Positions 1 through 12,782 are shown, numbered from the stretch's first letter. The stretch is DNA of 64,000 nt from Rhyacichthys aspro (GCA_036850595.1 CM072152.1:7521640-7585639); one strand, 5' to 3'. Program-made: numbers and translations. Notes: generated by a model from the letters alone, not told the origin.

Positions 1-600
1 GTCCTGACTGGCTATAAAATGCACCTCTCTCTAAATATGGTGTTGCATATGGCCTTTTCTCTTTTTCTTCTCATCTGTTTTTTTATTCTTTTTCTGGATG
101 CCATTGCAAACTGTTGATGTTGATTCTTTGCCACCTTTGCCTTCTACCATCTGCCAGCATCAAGGTTAAAAAAATAGGTAAAAAAAAATGTTTGACCACA
201 ACCTTCAAACTATTTTTATTGGGATAGTTTGTTCAAATTAAAGCAAAATGCACTTGAAGATACAACCTGAACCCAATCCGCTTTGACTGTTCTGTCCAGC
301 TTTTGATGTAAATATTGTTGTGACTTGATCAACCTCAATGCATTTTGGGATTACGTATGAGTTAAGTCTGTATTGAGAATATTAATGTATTATTATTACT
401 GCTGTTGTAGCTTTACTATCTTATGTATGCTTTACATCTTCTATTTTCCTATCTTCTTATCTCAGGGTAATCTCTTGCAGTCTTGTACACACTAAACATT
501 CCTGTGTATGGTTAAGGAATGGATCATATTTCCATAGAAAACCCATAAATCCAGGTTCATTCGTTTGTGTAATCCACTCAATAAAAGTGATTTCATTATT
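1..600 (+). other. possible 3' UTR end of an upstream plus-strand gene
   Basis: No convincing coding frame is visible. The stretch is T-rich and ends with a canonical AATAAA at 580-585, followed about 20-40 bases later by a T/GT-rich stretch. That arrangement would suit a poly(A) site of a gene whose body lies left of the window. A chance AATAAA in AT-rich DNA is equally possible, and nothing identifies the gene. Confidence 0.22.
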
Positions 601-1204
601 TTCATTTGATGTTTATTTCATCTGAGCATAAAAGCAGTGTCCTTTGAAAAGTAGGGCAACACTACCCTCTGTTGGTTCAATTGTAACAAAAAAAAAAAAA
701 AAGATTTTCCACTAAATGCATCTATTTTGAACTAAGTGGCTCACACGTTTGAGCCAACCTTATCTTAACTTTGGCAGCTCAATAAGAACTGTTGCCTCTG
801 TGTTACACCCACACTGCAGTATTCCCACCCGGAAAATGTGTGTGCTGTGCTTTCACAGTCCTATTAATACCTGCCACGTATCCAGCTGATAGGCTCTGAG
901 CTGGAAAGAAGGGCGGATGTATCTCTTGTATCTCCTCATAAATAAACACCAGCCACATCAGTGCAGTAAAAGAATAAGCCGGGTAAATTATAAACTAGCA
1001 ATAGCATTAGTTTTTAAAGACTTTAGACTGTTGCCTGGGCTAATATTGTTTTGGCTAAAGCAGGAAAAGTTACACATGGGTACATCTACAACCAACAGAC
1101 TGGATATGAACGGGAGAGTAAAAGATTCAAAAGTTCAGTTTGCTTTATTTCATTTTATTTTAATGTCACATACAAGCAATTTTAAACCAAAATATGAATT
1201 CTTT
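601..1204. other. intergenic, nothing recognised
   Basis: AT-rich non-coding sequence with a 15-base A run near 690. The open frame starting at 917 has no splice signals, domain or biased composition that would support it. Confidence 0.5.
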
Positions 1205-1403
1205 CATTCATCTTCTACCGCTTAGTCACAGGCGGCTGGAGCCTATCCCAGCAGCTTTGGGCCTGAGGCAGTGTACAACATGGACAATGGCCAGACATTG
1301 ACAGACCATTCACTCTCACATTCATTCACTAGAGGCACTTCAGAGTCATAAATTCACCTATACAGTACATTCATGTATTTTAATGGTGGGAGGAGAGAAC
1401 CAA
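1205..1403. repeat. interspersed repeat fragment of teleost type
   Basis: The run begins with a 'cttctaccgctta' and 'ggcggctggagcctatccca' signature, continues through 'ttcactctcacattcattca' and ends with 'gggaggagagaacc'. I recognise this word order as a high-copy fish repeat. The copy is degraded and no ends or target duplication can be placed. A shorter fragment of the same kind lies near 10930-11045. Confidence 0.55.
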
Positions 1404-1952
1404 ATGAAATATGCTTTACTCACTGTCCCCCAGTGTTTTAAGTCTTCACATTATACCTCACAACTTTTAAAACAAACATGTCCTTTTGTAAGCATGGGAA
1501 TTTGAATAGCTATTTTAAATAAATACACACCATCTGCTGTTTTTAGTTTCAGAAAAGGACATATGGTGGACTTGGATAATCGGAGCATTGATGGAGAAGA
1601 GCTATGAAACATGGCATCAGCGATTAGCTTTAAAATCACAGCATTAAAAACACCATGTATCATTGTCTACATTTCCTGGGAGGATTATAAAATAAAATAA
1701 AAAATAAAGATTAAAAAAAGAGTGTCATCCCATTTTCCTAAAGCCGGGACAGTATCCAGTGGGCGGCCTTCCCTCTCTGTCACAGCACATCCGGCCATTG
1801 AGGTGTCCTCCCACACTCAGGGGCGTGAGCTCTCATTATCTATCTGCTCTTTAAAGGCTTATCAACACTATTCTATATATGTGACAAAACCAGCTCCACC
1901 CCACATTATTGTGAGAACAAGCTGATGTTACAAATTTACATTGCTCTGCCTT

Positions 1953-2058
1953 CAAATAAACATGGCTAATTGATTAAAAAATGCCAACGCGTTTCAGCTC
2001 AGAAAAATGCAAATAATCAAACATTTAGTGGTATTTTACATAATATAAACACTTACTA
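1953..2058 (-). repeat. left arm of an inverted repeat (Penelope-like end?)
   Basis: Two blocks are reverse complements of the right arm. Bases 2027-2058 match 2953-2984 over 32 bases, and 1958-1995 match 3152-3189 over 38 bases with one mismatch. Between these blocks the left arm is about 140 bases shorter than the right arm, so it looks like an internally deleted copy in the opposite orientation. The arms enclose the poly-G/poly-A tract. Confidence 0.75.
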
Positions 2059-2221
2059 AAGGGGGGGGGGGGGGGGGGGGGGGCGGCATAATAGGGAAAA
2101 AAAGGAAGGGGGAGGGGGGGGGGGGTTTTTTTAATATACCACACCCAGGCAGGGGGGGAAAAAAGAAAAAAGAAAAAAAGGGAGAAGGGGGGGGGGGGAA
2201 AAAAAAAAAAAAAAAAGAAAA

Positions 2222-2271
<50 letters not shown>

Positions 2272-2310
2272 AAAAAAAACCCCACCCCCCCCCAAAAAAA
2301 AAAAAAAAAA

Positions 2311-2393
<83 letters not shown>

Positions 2394-2396
2394 AAA

Positions 2397-2428
<32 letters not shown>

Positions 2429-2446
2429 AAGGGGGAAAAAAAAGAA

Positions 2447-2488
<42 letters not shown>

Positions 2489-2604
2489 AAAAAAAAAAAA
2501 AGGGGGGGGGGGGGGGGGGGGGAAGAGAAAAAAAAAAAAAAAAAACGGGGGGGTGGGGGGGGGGGGGAAACACCCGGGGGGCGGCGGGGAAGGAAAAAAA
2601 AAAG

Positions 2605-2644
<40 letters not shown>

Positions 2645-2735
2645 AAAAAAAAAAAAAAAAAATTCCCCCCCCAGCCGGGGGGCGGGCGGCCGGGAGCGGG
2701 GAATATGTGAAAGAAAAAAAATATATTTTAAAAAA
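2059..2735. repeat. extreme poly-G/poly-A low-complexity tract
   Basis: Long G runs (one approaching 90 bases) alternate with long A runs on the plus strand, with very few pyrimidines. The open frames crossing it are artefacts of homopolymers (glycine/lysine or proline/phenylalanine). It may be a real purine-rich microsatellite, a region of collapsed base quality in the assembly, or both. A very similar tract occurs at 43219-43760. Confidence 0.9.
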
Positions 2736-2945
2736 AGTGGGTGCCGCTTATATTTAGGTGCGCTCTATAGTCCGGAAAATACGGTATATACTATTTGCTC
2801 AATACCACATATTTTTAAGGTATTACAGCTGCCATGTTTAGCAGCTTATATAAGCGGCTTATATGTGACAAAATATATATTTCTTTAAAATTTTAGTGGG
2901 TGCGGCTTATATTTAGGTGCGCTCTATAGTCCGGAAAATACGGTA
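2736..2945. repeat. direct repeat pair, 51-bp unit
   Basis: A 51-base unit at 2736-2786 recurs at 2895-2945 with a single visible difference (gccgc versus gcggc). Both end in 'tagtccggaaaatacggta', a word common in vertebrate dispersed repeats. The two copies are separated by 108 AT-rich bases and sit inside the inverted arms. Confidence 0.8.
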
Positions 2946-2952
2946 TGTTTTA

Positions 2953-3215
2953 TAGTAAGTGTTTATATTATGTAAAATACCACTTATATGTATTTTTCTA
3001 TTTAACGTATTTTAAATATGGTGCATGACTTTACCTCCTCTATCAGGTGACTGTGGGCCAACCCCCTCTGCACATGTGACCATTGCCAATAGGTTTAAAT
3101 GGTGGTTCCTGGCAGCCATCTCGAGTTTGCCCTGATGAAGGCCTTAGAGCCGAAACGCATTGGCATTTTTTAATCAATTAGCCATGTTTAAATAAAGGCT
3201 TTTTATAATTGTCAC
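2953..3215 (+). repeat. right arm of inverted repeat, with hammerhead-like core
   Basis: This arm is the reverse complement of 1953-2058 at its two ends. Within it, CTGATGA at 3132-3138, a short potential stem (GGC paired with GCC around a CTTAGA loop) and GAAAC at 3152-3156 reproduce the conserved CUGANGA...GAAA core of hammerhead ribozymes. Penelope-like retroelements are known to carry hammerhead motifs in their terminal repeats. I did not find clear stem I and stem III partners, so self-cleavage is not established. Confidence 0.55.
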
Positions 3216-6200
3216 CTTTTGAGTGCCTCAGTTTTTCTGTTTTTTACAAGTCTGAGATTGATCCTCACACTGAAGAGCACCAAAAAGGACATCATCTTAA
3301 GAAGTCTTTACATCCAAATAGCACTCCTGCATTCTCTGCTTTGACTCTGCCTTAAAATACTCTGTTGTGCACTCACACTGGCCATACATATCATGCCTAA
3401 GCACTTTTCATATTTCAGGCATGGCATATTTGACCAGTTTGTGCTTCCTGAGGTTTGATGGTTTGGAAAAGATGAATGAATAGAAGCACACATATGAGCC
3501 TTTCACGGAGCGTATAATCGGTTCAGCTGCTTAATTAATTGCTTTGTTAATCACTTATTTGCCGGACAGTGCAGAATGTTAAGGGTATAATGCATCTTGC
3601 AATTAAAAATGAATACAGTTAGTGCAGTTGTCTTATTGCTATTAGTTAACAGTTGATTTTTAAATTGCAGAGTAAGTGATATTAAATGGTGGGTTGTTTA
3701 CTAAATTTGGGTGCATATCAGAAAATAAAAAAAAAACAAACAAAACATGCAAAAAACAAACAGCATTTCAGTAACTCACTGTTGACCGTTGCCTCCTAAA
3801 ACCACTGTCCTTTTCATCCTACTTTTTATCTTACCTTGACTAACCAAATGTGAGGAGAAATTAAGAAATGACAACTGCTTTACTATTACTGCTAAAGGTG
3901 AACACTAGAGGGCATCAGACTGTGTAAAAGTGAACTAACTCACCTGCTTAACACACTTCCATAATGTCTCTAAGCAGCAGCAGCACATCTAATACATGTT
4001 TACATTTCCAGAACATATTCACTGTGATTTATTTCTTCATGTTTGGCTAATTTTAAGCTGTGTTCTTACAAAATAGAGACTGGAGGTCACAATGGGATTT
4101 GTCATGTTTCATGGAAAGACAACTGCCTGATAATGGGATGTAGCTTTTCAGGAATTGTATGCTGCCACCTGATACATGCTCTGTCAGCTTTTATTTTCCA
4201 CTTGTCTGATGCAGGTGGTGAGGGCCGAGCTGCAGGACCTGTATGATCCAGCCTCACATCAAACTAAAGGTGTCTAATGGTGAAGTCACCGACAAAGATT
4301 AGGAGATATAAGTGACTGAGTTTTGGCTTTGAACGTTTCTTCTGCCTCTTTAGCAGCTGGCAAACAGTGTAGTGCATTACCAACTCCTCTTCAAATAATA
4401 TCTGAGAGGCCATTCACACAACAATGTATTTCACCCAAAATGTAAAGATACTGCTGTGGTTTGGCTGTTCGTTAATACCAGGATAGCATTCTCGCTCCAC
4501 GAAAATGCAAACTTTTAAAAACTTCAGAGGAGCTGTTTAAGTTGTGGCACCTGCTCTGTTGTTGTGTAAACTGTGAAGGTGATCCTCAGTTAAAACGAGA
4601 TGTAACGGATGCATCCCAGTCACCTATTGGCTGCTGGCTCCACACAGCAAGTAGAAAAACAAAATTCACTGCTTCTGTTCCTCCAAACCTCATGTTCTGA
4701 CAATATGATGTTGGTAATTAATTCACCCGTACTGGCCTGGCAGATAATTACAGTGTTCTCAACAGTGTTTGCCCCCCAATACATTTGGACAGTGATTTTT
4801 TTGGGAACTTTGCGCATTTATCAGAGACAAAAGACACTAAAATATTCTAAAGATGTGTCATAGTGAAGAATACCACCACAAAATGGCACTTAACAGGACT
4901 TAACTTACTTAAAGGGACCAACTTGGAGCTCAAATTGTGGCACAAATTGAAGTGAATTCACAAAATGATGGCATAAATGGCATAAAAGGAGAAAATGAAT
5001 GAACTGATGTGATAAAGACTCAAATGAAGATAAAACCTTACTTTAAAACTTAATCAACAATAAATCTTAGTTCCCTGACAGGATTCCTATTTACTATTGT
5101 GGCCCTGTGGCACCACTTTGAGTCTGACACTTCTAACGCTAACGTTTGCAAACATTCAACCCTGTGATTTGCTGTCACTGTGTCACATGTACTCGCTTGA
5201 CTCTCATCTCTCTTTCTCTTTTGCTGTCAATTCTGTTACTCTTTGCACTTTTGGTGTCAATTCAGCAGAAGTTTTAGCTGGATTTAAATAAAGACATCCC
5301 ATAGCCTCAAGTGTTAGATCTCTTTTTGGCTTTCACCACACAGTGTACCTTTTACTTGTCGACACCTTCACCCTGACTCAGATCAGTCTTCTCAGGTTTA
5401 ATAGGTTTAGGTAACACTCCTTGATGTGGCAGATCTCACTTCTATTTATGGGGTTTGTAACGACTGCGGTCAAACTCAGAACGCAATTCAGTTTCTATTT
5501 TTCTTGGATGAGACCTTCACGGAAAGTTTCCATTATGGCGAAGGGTGTTTAATTACTCACACTGCTTCTCTTAATTATACAGCAGAGGTGGAACGGAAAA
5601 GTGACTGGAAAAGGCAGCTAGAAATAAGATAAAGAGGAGATACACTGACATTCATATTTATAAAGCAAATAGCTCCACGTGGAGAAGGCTTTGGTGGAAA
5701 AAGTTGGTTTGTTATCAGGGAATTTTTCCATGTGTTGTTATTGTACTTAGCTCAGAGACTATTCACAAACTTAAACGTATTTAAAGCAGAAGTAAGTGAC
5801 CAAGGGATTATTACTAACTCTGTCATGGTTTTTCAGATGACTGTGTTTGTCATTTACCAACAATATAAAAGGAGGTGATTTTCCTGCCAGTCACCACCTG
5901 TCACAAGGTAGTTTTATTCAACCAGAGTAAAACAACCTTGTTTTTTACATAGTAATAATAGTAGGTTTGTTGTCAGATCTGCAACATGCCCAGTCAGTCA
6001 AGAATATTGTGATCCACACAATATTTCTCTGAAAAATTAAAGAGCCACTCTACCTTCCTGAATTTCAGTACATGAAGTGAACTATAGATTAGATTTTGCT
6101 GCTAATTTTTCACAATATTTCACTGAAAAAGTTATTCAAAAAACATAACAAACAACACAGGCTATTAATTGTTAATAATAATATTTTTTTCAATACTAAC

Positions 6201-8249
6201 TGATGTTTCATTCTGGTTAGAACACATTTATCACTGGCCTGAAATTTGAGAGTATCCAACCCAAATATGAAGAAAAAGAATGAGCACAATGCACTCTGGT
6301 GCTCATTACAGTCCATAGTAAACTTTGCGTGTTTAGATGCACAGAAGCACTCAATCAGAAGCATGTATATAACTGTACAGACTTGTGAGTAATTCAAACT
6401 CTTCATGTACTTTATGTAGACATCCTCTGGCGGCTCACCTGCAGTACCTTCCAGATTTTTTGAACCACTTCTCTACTCTATTGGTCCAAACCTTCCATGG
6501 TTTGGTCCAAATTACATATATTTGTGTTTGTGTACAGACAAATCAGAAACCTGTAAAAACAGCAAACACAGGCTTTTTCAAGAGTCCATCTGACCGTTGG
6601 ATAAAATCAGACTGAATACCAGGGAAAAGATTTGTATACAATACATTACTGCAAATGGTCATGCAGTTAATTCCAATTCATTGTAGCATGTTGTTGTGCA
6701 GTCTTAAAAAGGAAAACGTATGACATACTTTAAAAAAAACTTGGTAGAATACAGGTTCATATGGTTCATATGGATAAATAAATGACCCTTCCACAGTGTA
6801 GCTCGTGAAAGTTTTTGAAATTGAACTGGATTAGAGGTGAATGTTATTGGATCACAGTAAAAGCTTGATTTTTGCAAGTAGTTCAACTCATATTAGGCAT
6901 AAACAGTGATATTCATGTTGGCTACTACTGTTTTGCCTGTTGTTTTAAAAAAGAACAACTCATCAAGCTTGTTTTTACGGATGAAGCATTTCAAATTCAT
7001 CTTTGGTGTGAGGGTCTGATCATTTCTTGAGTTGCTTTTCAAATTTTTTTCGGCAAAAGTTTGTATTCGCCTTGTTCTTCACTTGTTTTTGTTTTGCCTA
7101 AGGTTTGTAGCACCGCGGCCATGTGAACCGTGTCTGTAAACGGATAATGGTATCGTGTGAACTATGAGCGATGAGTGCTAATGCATGAGGAACATGGATA
7201 TATGAGCAGAGGAGAAAAGTCCAACCTGACATACCAGCGCTGACGTTCCCTCTGGCGCTGACAGTAAAAGAGGGCAGAGCTCACTCCATCATGCCTTCAC
7301 ATATTGTTTCCGGCCTTGAGGGAACGCGACTGACAGGCAGCTCCTCGGCTTTACTCGGGTTCGCGTTTTCAGCAGGAACTGTCGATCAAAGAGGCTCCCG
7401 TGCACTCGTACAGTAGCTTCAAAAACACTCATCACTTACCACAAATGTCATTTTTAGGAATCAGATAATTGTGTTTGCATTTTCTGCTAAAACACATGGG
7501 GCCTGATTTGGGTTGGCAAGTGTGCAAACTGGAAACTTGCAAAGAACACAGCAAATTGAATGTAGCATGTAAAATGATGTGTTTTGCCAGACAAAATACA
7601 GAGCGGTAAGGATGGAAACGCACCTGTCCACTGCACTCAGCTTTGGTGAGAGAAGGTGGGGCACATTCACCTGTCCCAGACTAATCCACCATGGAACCAA
7701 ATGTTAGGGGCAGTTGTCTAATGAGAGGCCAAGCAGGGAGTGAGCTAAGTGGCCAGAGCTGTGAGCCGGTCCACACTGACGCTATACAGACGTGTCCATG
7801 GCTCTACGGGACTGAGACGGCAGCAGCTGTAGTACAAGTTTACTACATATCAAAATATTAAACTTACAGTTGTATTTCTTTCTTTTTTTTCATTTTAGTT
7901 GATTAATGTAATATAAAATCAAATAACGTCTGTTTTCCTTGTGTTTTGTTTTCTAATTTTGGTTTTCTCATCACAAAAGTAAAATTGGTTGCCCAGAAAG
8001 CTCACGGATCGTAACAGGAAGTGTTTTTAAATAGTTTTCACATGTCTGTCCCACATCTTGAACTCTTTTTTCACACAACAGTCAGTATCTAAGGAGCAGA
8101 ATAGAAGATAGTGTCTTGCTTCATGATGCATGTGTTACCGCTAAAAGCACAGACTGTTTATCCAACAATATCGGATTTATTTATAAATGCATCAATTTGG
8201 TGCTGGATCAGGTTGTGGACTTGCAGTTGATATCTATATACAATTTAGA
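3216..8249. other. intergenic, no gene recognised
   Basis: Five kilobases of AT-rich DNA with only short, composition-neutral open frames and no convincing exon bounded by splice sites. The one locally distinctive block is 7085-7420, listed separately. Confidence 0.45.
7085..7420. promoter_or_regulatory. candidate conserved non-coding block
   Basis: This block is richer in G+C and CpG than its surroundings and lacks repeats, homopolymers and a sustained open frame. It contains 'gatcaaag', which resembles a TCF/LEF site. That texture is typical of vertebrate conserved non-coding elements, but I can only see composition, not conservation. Confidence 0.22.
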
Positions 8250-8335
8250 CTTAACTTTATAAATCCGCAAGGGAAGTTAGCTCAGTTACAAACAAACAAT
8301 CTCGGACACAAACAATAAAATAAAGAAGTAAAAAT
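8250..8335. repeat. possible LINE/retroelement tail relic
   Basis: 'actttataaatccgcaaggg' followed by A-rich sequence resembles the 'tttattaatccccaagggg' 3' end seen in many fish retroelement copies. The match is short and degraded. Confidence 0.3.
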
Positions 8336-8749
8336 AAATATATATAATAATATAGAGTGAAGTAAGAGTGAATATGTGATTTACATATGTGCAGATGTAA
8401 TATGGAATAATATGGAATGTACATCATATACATAATAAATCTAAAGCTGCATTACTCTAAAATCCCTTCCCTCTTGCTGGATTAGATTATTAAATTTAGC
8501 CTGGAAGATGTCAAGCTGTCTACATTATACCTTACAGACAACACTCTTCTAGAAGAATATAGTAGGTTCTCAAAATCAATGTTTTTCAGCATCCTTTGAT
8601 CCCTAAAATACACTCAAGATTACTTTTTTGTCTCCTGTTGAATCTGATGGAAAATGGTGGGAAAAGGGACAACTCATTTTCCCTGAACACCAGGAGGAGC
8701 TATAACTCTGTCTATCTGTCTAATTACCAATGACCTAAACTGGGCCTGT

Positions 8750-9030
8750 CCGGTGCCGGTCAGTGCATTGCATCAAACGAACGCTAAGATGAATGCGTGT
8801 CTTTCAAGTGAGCTAATGAAGTCGAGAGCCCAGTGCTGTTTGAAGTCGTCCAGCGGTGTATTGGTGGAGGCTGTGTGGGTTCGGTGTGCGCCGGCCGCGG
8901 TGCTTTGTACTCAACAAGTGATGCTCGCTCAGGTCCGACGCGCCGCTTTGATCCTGGGTCGACTGGAGCGCACTCAGGTCACCCCAGAGCTGGGATTATG
9001 GAGCTGACAGGATGTGTTCCACTGTACGAG
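8750..9030 (+). other. GC-richer block with open frame, unassigned
   Basis: The interval is locally richer in CpG and stays open in two plus-strand frames. I see no Kozak context, domain or paired splice sites that choose between an exon and a regulatory block. It is followed directly by a retroelement-like tail at 9058. Confidence 0.2.
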
Positions 9031-9057
9031 AACAAATAACTGAGATAGACAGATGAG

Positions 9058-9120
9058 ATGGATAAGTCTTTATTGTCATTGCACATTTCTGTACAACGAA
9101 ATTCTCTTTGAGAGCAGTTC
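9058..9120 (-). repeat. retroelement-like tail fragment
   Basis: 'agtctttattgtcattgcac' followed by 'gtacaacgaaattctctttg' is a word pair found at the ends of high-copy fish repeats. No body or target duplication is visible. Confidence 0.45.
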
Positions 9121-10929
9121 TTTACACAGCAGCAGGATACACTTTGATCAAATAAATAAGTAAATACAGGAATAAAAAGGATAACATGTCCAGTGTAACA
9201 TGGAGGTAGAGATAGAGCTGTTGCAAACCAGTCTTCCAATTCAAATGTATGTGTTGCAGCTAACACTTTGAGACACGTTGCAAAACTGGTTACTCCAAAT
9301 GTTGGAAAGATAACGTGTGCAAAAGGGGCACTTGGAAAACAGGGAGAAAATACTAGAAATCAGAAGGTGACCTTGGAAGTCCCAGTGGGTGTAGCCCTAT
9401 ATATTACCCTGTAAAGACATCCAATGAGGAACCCAGCATCTAAATGTACTGATCATTTTAATAAGATGTCTGTGGAGGTTCTCAGTCATCTTGGACATGT
9501 GCAAGAAAGGTTTTAAGAAGGCATCTGGACATAGGTTTGAGGTGTATTGAAAAACCTTACAACACTGACTGACGTTAAAAATTCTTACCTGGTTACTACA
9601 GTTTGTGCATCAAAAGTTGGTTGGGCTGAGGGTCAAAACTCCCCTGAGGTGTCAAGAAAAGAGGGAACATTGTTTTAAGTAAAAACAGAAACAGAAGAAA
9701 ATGGACGCAGCAGGTGAGTGGTGTCAGATCACCTGTCAGTCATCACTCTGGCAGCACAAAGGAAAACTCCTAGCGTCTAAAAATGAAGGTGCCACAAATG
9801 TTCAAAGCAAAAAAGCTTGAATAGTGACCAGGTCTTGATGCCCTGAGAGAATATGCACCTTCTTAATCATTACTGATGTCCACTCATTGATCATCCTAAC
9901 GTTCCGAGTGCCATTTATGACAAAGTGGAAATAGTTTCAGACTCTGACCTTTGGAGCTGGTCACATTTTTGTAAAGCAGCAAGAAGCTACAGGTCGAGTT
10001 TAATGACTCAGTGGCTGGCATGATGAATGCATCGGGTTATTATGAGCTCTGCCCCGGGGCTCGTGGTAATTCCCTCTGCTCTTCTTCTTCCAGACGCACA
10101 CGTGAAGACGGTTACAGCAGGGATTTTCTTCTTCCAGCGCTCACGTCAATCATAACGTTGGGGTAGTTTGTGGTAGAACGTGCTTTGCAGACACCTGTTG
10201 TCTGATACAAGTCAGAAAGGCTGGGCTGAGTTGGTGGTTAACTTGGAAGCTATTACGGAAAGAGGGGATTGGCTCCATAAAGACTCACTTTCATTAACTC
10301 CAGCTGAAAGAATAAAGTGATTATTTAATAGGATTATAATTTTATTGGCTTCATACCCTTTGTCTGCCATTTTTGACCCTTACATTTCTGGTTTATGCAA
10401 TATTTTAGTAAGGTCAAATGTACTTCATCAATTTAACTATGGGAAACAACAGAAAAAACAACTTTGTCCTGTAAAGAGACCTTGAGGTAGGTTTTAACAT
10501 GCTTTTGTTTGCTAAGGAAAGCTATTATAGATAAGTCGTAGCATTATTCTGTGAGAATGTCCAAAATTTCTGACACTTAGATCTTTCATGTGCTTTTAAC
10601 TCTTAAAGCCAGATGGTTACCATTGATATTGATAAATAAACTTCTTAAAGATCAAGACCACATGAATGCAGCATCAGTCAGAGCAGAGACTGGGGAAGCA
10701 GTTTAATCTATCTTGGACAAAGTAAGAGATCCAGCTGAGAGGGTTTAATCAAGCATATTCAGAGTAAATGTACCAACTGTGACCGAGGCTTGCAGTTTTT
10801 TCGTTAGTTATGGTCAGAACTCTTGCTGCTGGACTTCATATACCTGGAAGTACATTTTTGTGTCGTGTGGCGATAAAACCTGGACAATCATCTGTTAATT
10901 AAAAAGATGTGCACTGTCAGACAACCATT
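9121..10929. other. intergenic, nothing recognised
   Basis: Non-coding. The piece around 10040-10260 is somewhat GC-richer, but no repeat, exon or RNA gene could be supported. Confidence 0.4.
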
Positions 10930-11045
10930 TACACACACATTCATTCATTAGGGGCAGTTTAGATTCACCAACTCACCTGCACATGCACGTGTGTGGATGT
11001 CGGGAGGAAGAACCCACAGTTGCACAGCAGTCATCAGCTGGTTTG
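10930..11045. repeat. interspersed repeat fragment
   Basis: The words 'acacacattcattcattagg', 'gcagtttagattcaccaact' and 'gtcgggaggaagaaccc' appear in the same order as in the repeat at 1205-1403. This is a shorter, decayed piece of that family. Confidence 0.5.
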
Positions 11046-11099
11046 CGGATGCCTAAGTTTTAATGACACATGACATATATATATTTATATCATTGTGTC

Positions 11100-11420
11100 T
11101 TAATGCAAACCCCTCACGATGCCTGAAAGGCCTCCAAACGCAGACGTGGTTCACATGGCTGGTTTTATGATAACACTTGGGCCATCACATGAGCGGGTGT
11201 AGCTTTTCTCTTTTGGGAGGTGCTTTGTTATTGTATTCCCACGCCCTCAGTGAGAGTCCGGAAAATTCACCACCTTTCCTTTAATATAGACCCAGGCGTA
11301 CGATGTGTGACATTCTGCCTGTCACAACAAACCCAACGTTTCTGAACAAAGAAAAAAGTGTGTTTGGGAGTTTGTTCGATGAGGAGAATTTGAGCTATTA
11401 AAAGATCATCCATCTGATAG
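11100..11420. promoter_or_regulatory. candidate conserved non-coding block
   Basis: A repeat-free block of mixed composition with no sustained open frame, GC-richer than the flanks. It is noted only because it stands out in an AT-rich desert. No conservation can be shown from one sequence. Confidence 0.15.
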
Positions 11421-12034
11421 AGTCTCACCAAGTTATTTGTTTTCATTCTGCATTCTTAAGTCTGAAGTTGTGAAATGGAGTACAAGTGAAGGCTACGCAT
11501 GAGGTCTTATTATGGAGGACGGTGCAGTGATGGGGGATATGGGCCCAGAGAGAGTGTAGAGTGAGTGAGGGACTGCGCAGAGTCCTGGGGGCATTCCCGA
11601 CGCTCATGCTTGCGTTGATGCGGAGCAGCCTGTAGATGTGTAGATCACTATCGGAACGTACACAGAGGATAAAAGGCTGATTTATGTAAGTATGTGTTTC
11701 TGCTTGTGCCATTTAGAACCACTTACAGTTTTCAAAGAGTCTATAGGTAGTGGTGTTAAGATAATATATTTGTTTTTGGTCCCAATGTGACCTAGCTTTA
11801 AAAAAAAAAAAAAAAAAACTTCAGTTCTGTCACAGTAGTAGGCAGATCCAGGAACTTTTATGAATTTTGACATATTTTGTGAACAAATCAAGAGTTGTTT
11901 GCCATGACAGATACAACCACTATTTGACAAAGACACTTGTTTTTTAAAGAGTATGTTTTGGCATTATTTCATAGAGTCAATGTAGATAGAAAGGAAACAG
12001 TTAGAGTGAAAGGGTAATGACGTTGATCAAATGG

Positions 12035-12105
12035 ACCTGACCAGGAATTGAACTCTTGTCACTAAAGTATATAGTATGCTGTTGACAAAGGTGCCCAGAA
12101 ATGTA
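12035..12105 (-). repeat. tRNA-SINE-like fragment
   Basis: On the minus strand 'gagttcaattcctggtc' resembles a polymerase III B box (GGTTCAATTCC type). Upstream sequence is compatible with a decayed tRNA-derived head. Only one box is recognisable. Confidence 0.3.
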
Positions 12106-12499
12106 AAAATACAGTACAATTCTATGTTAAGTGAATGCATTTTAATACAACAGAGACATAGTCCATGCAGCATGTCCTGTCCCTATTGATCAGCCCACTT
12201 TCTGCAGGTGACACTGAGCCTTTAGACCCAGCAGACCATTAGTCGAGTTTGATTGACTTTGCCTTTGAGTTGGTAAATGTTCTACTACTGCTGTCTGTAA
12301 CCATAAGCTGAAAAATGCAGAGTTGCCAGTGTTTTTGGCTTCCTTTGGGGATGTCACTTTACTTGGGACTTCATACACTATAATAGGACTATGATACAAA
12401 GACCTGGATGTGGCCCTGATTTGAACTTGGTGATGGTTTCCCTTTTTTAAGAAATGTTACTGGATGTTGTGTTCCAACTACAGGAGGAACACACAAAAC

Positions 12500-12782
12500 C
12501 AGTGCTTCTCAAACTCGTCACATCAAGTACCACCCAAGAAAATCCTAAGTAAGTAATAATAAGTATTATTAAGTAATAATTGTTTTATTATTATACATGC
12601 CACATTTTGAATCCCACAGCTTTTTAAGAGTCCAAATATTTAGTGATATAGTAAAGTGTATCATAGAAAAGATGAAGCAGAAATCAATAGTGCTACATTT
12701 TGTCGTTATCAGAGATTCTCCAGTACCACCACAGAGAGCCAGAGTACCACCAGAGGTAGATGTACCACAGTTTGAGAACCAG
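12500..12782. mobile_element. hAT-type MITE, copy 1
   Basis: It begins 'cagtgcttctcaaact' and ends with the near-inverted 'cagtttgagaacca'. Internally it carries 'aagtaccacc' and 'accagaggtagatgtaccac' blocks that recur in the second copy at 39094-39435. Inverted ends of this type are typical of non-autonomous hAT elements. The right terminus is truncated or mutated, so no clean 8-bp target duplication is seen. There is no coding capacity. Confidence 0.75.

Noticed and set aside
2025..2645. A 206-codon minus-strand frame
   Set aside because: Same homopolymer artefact across the first low-complexity tract.
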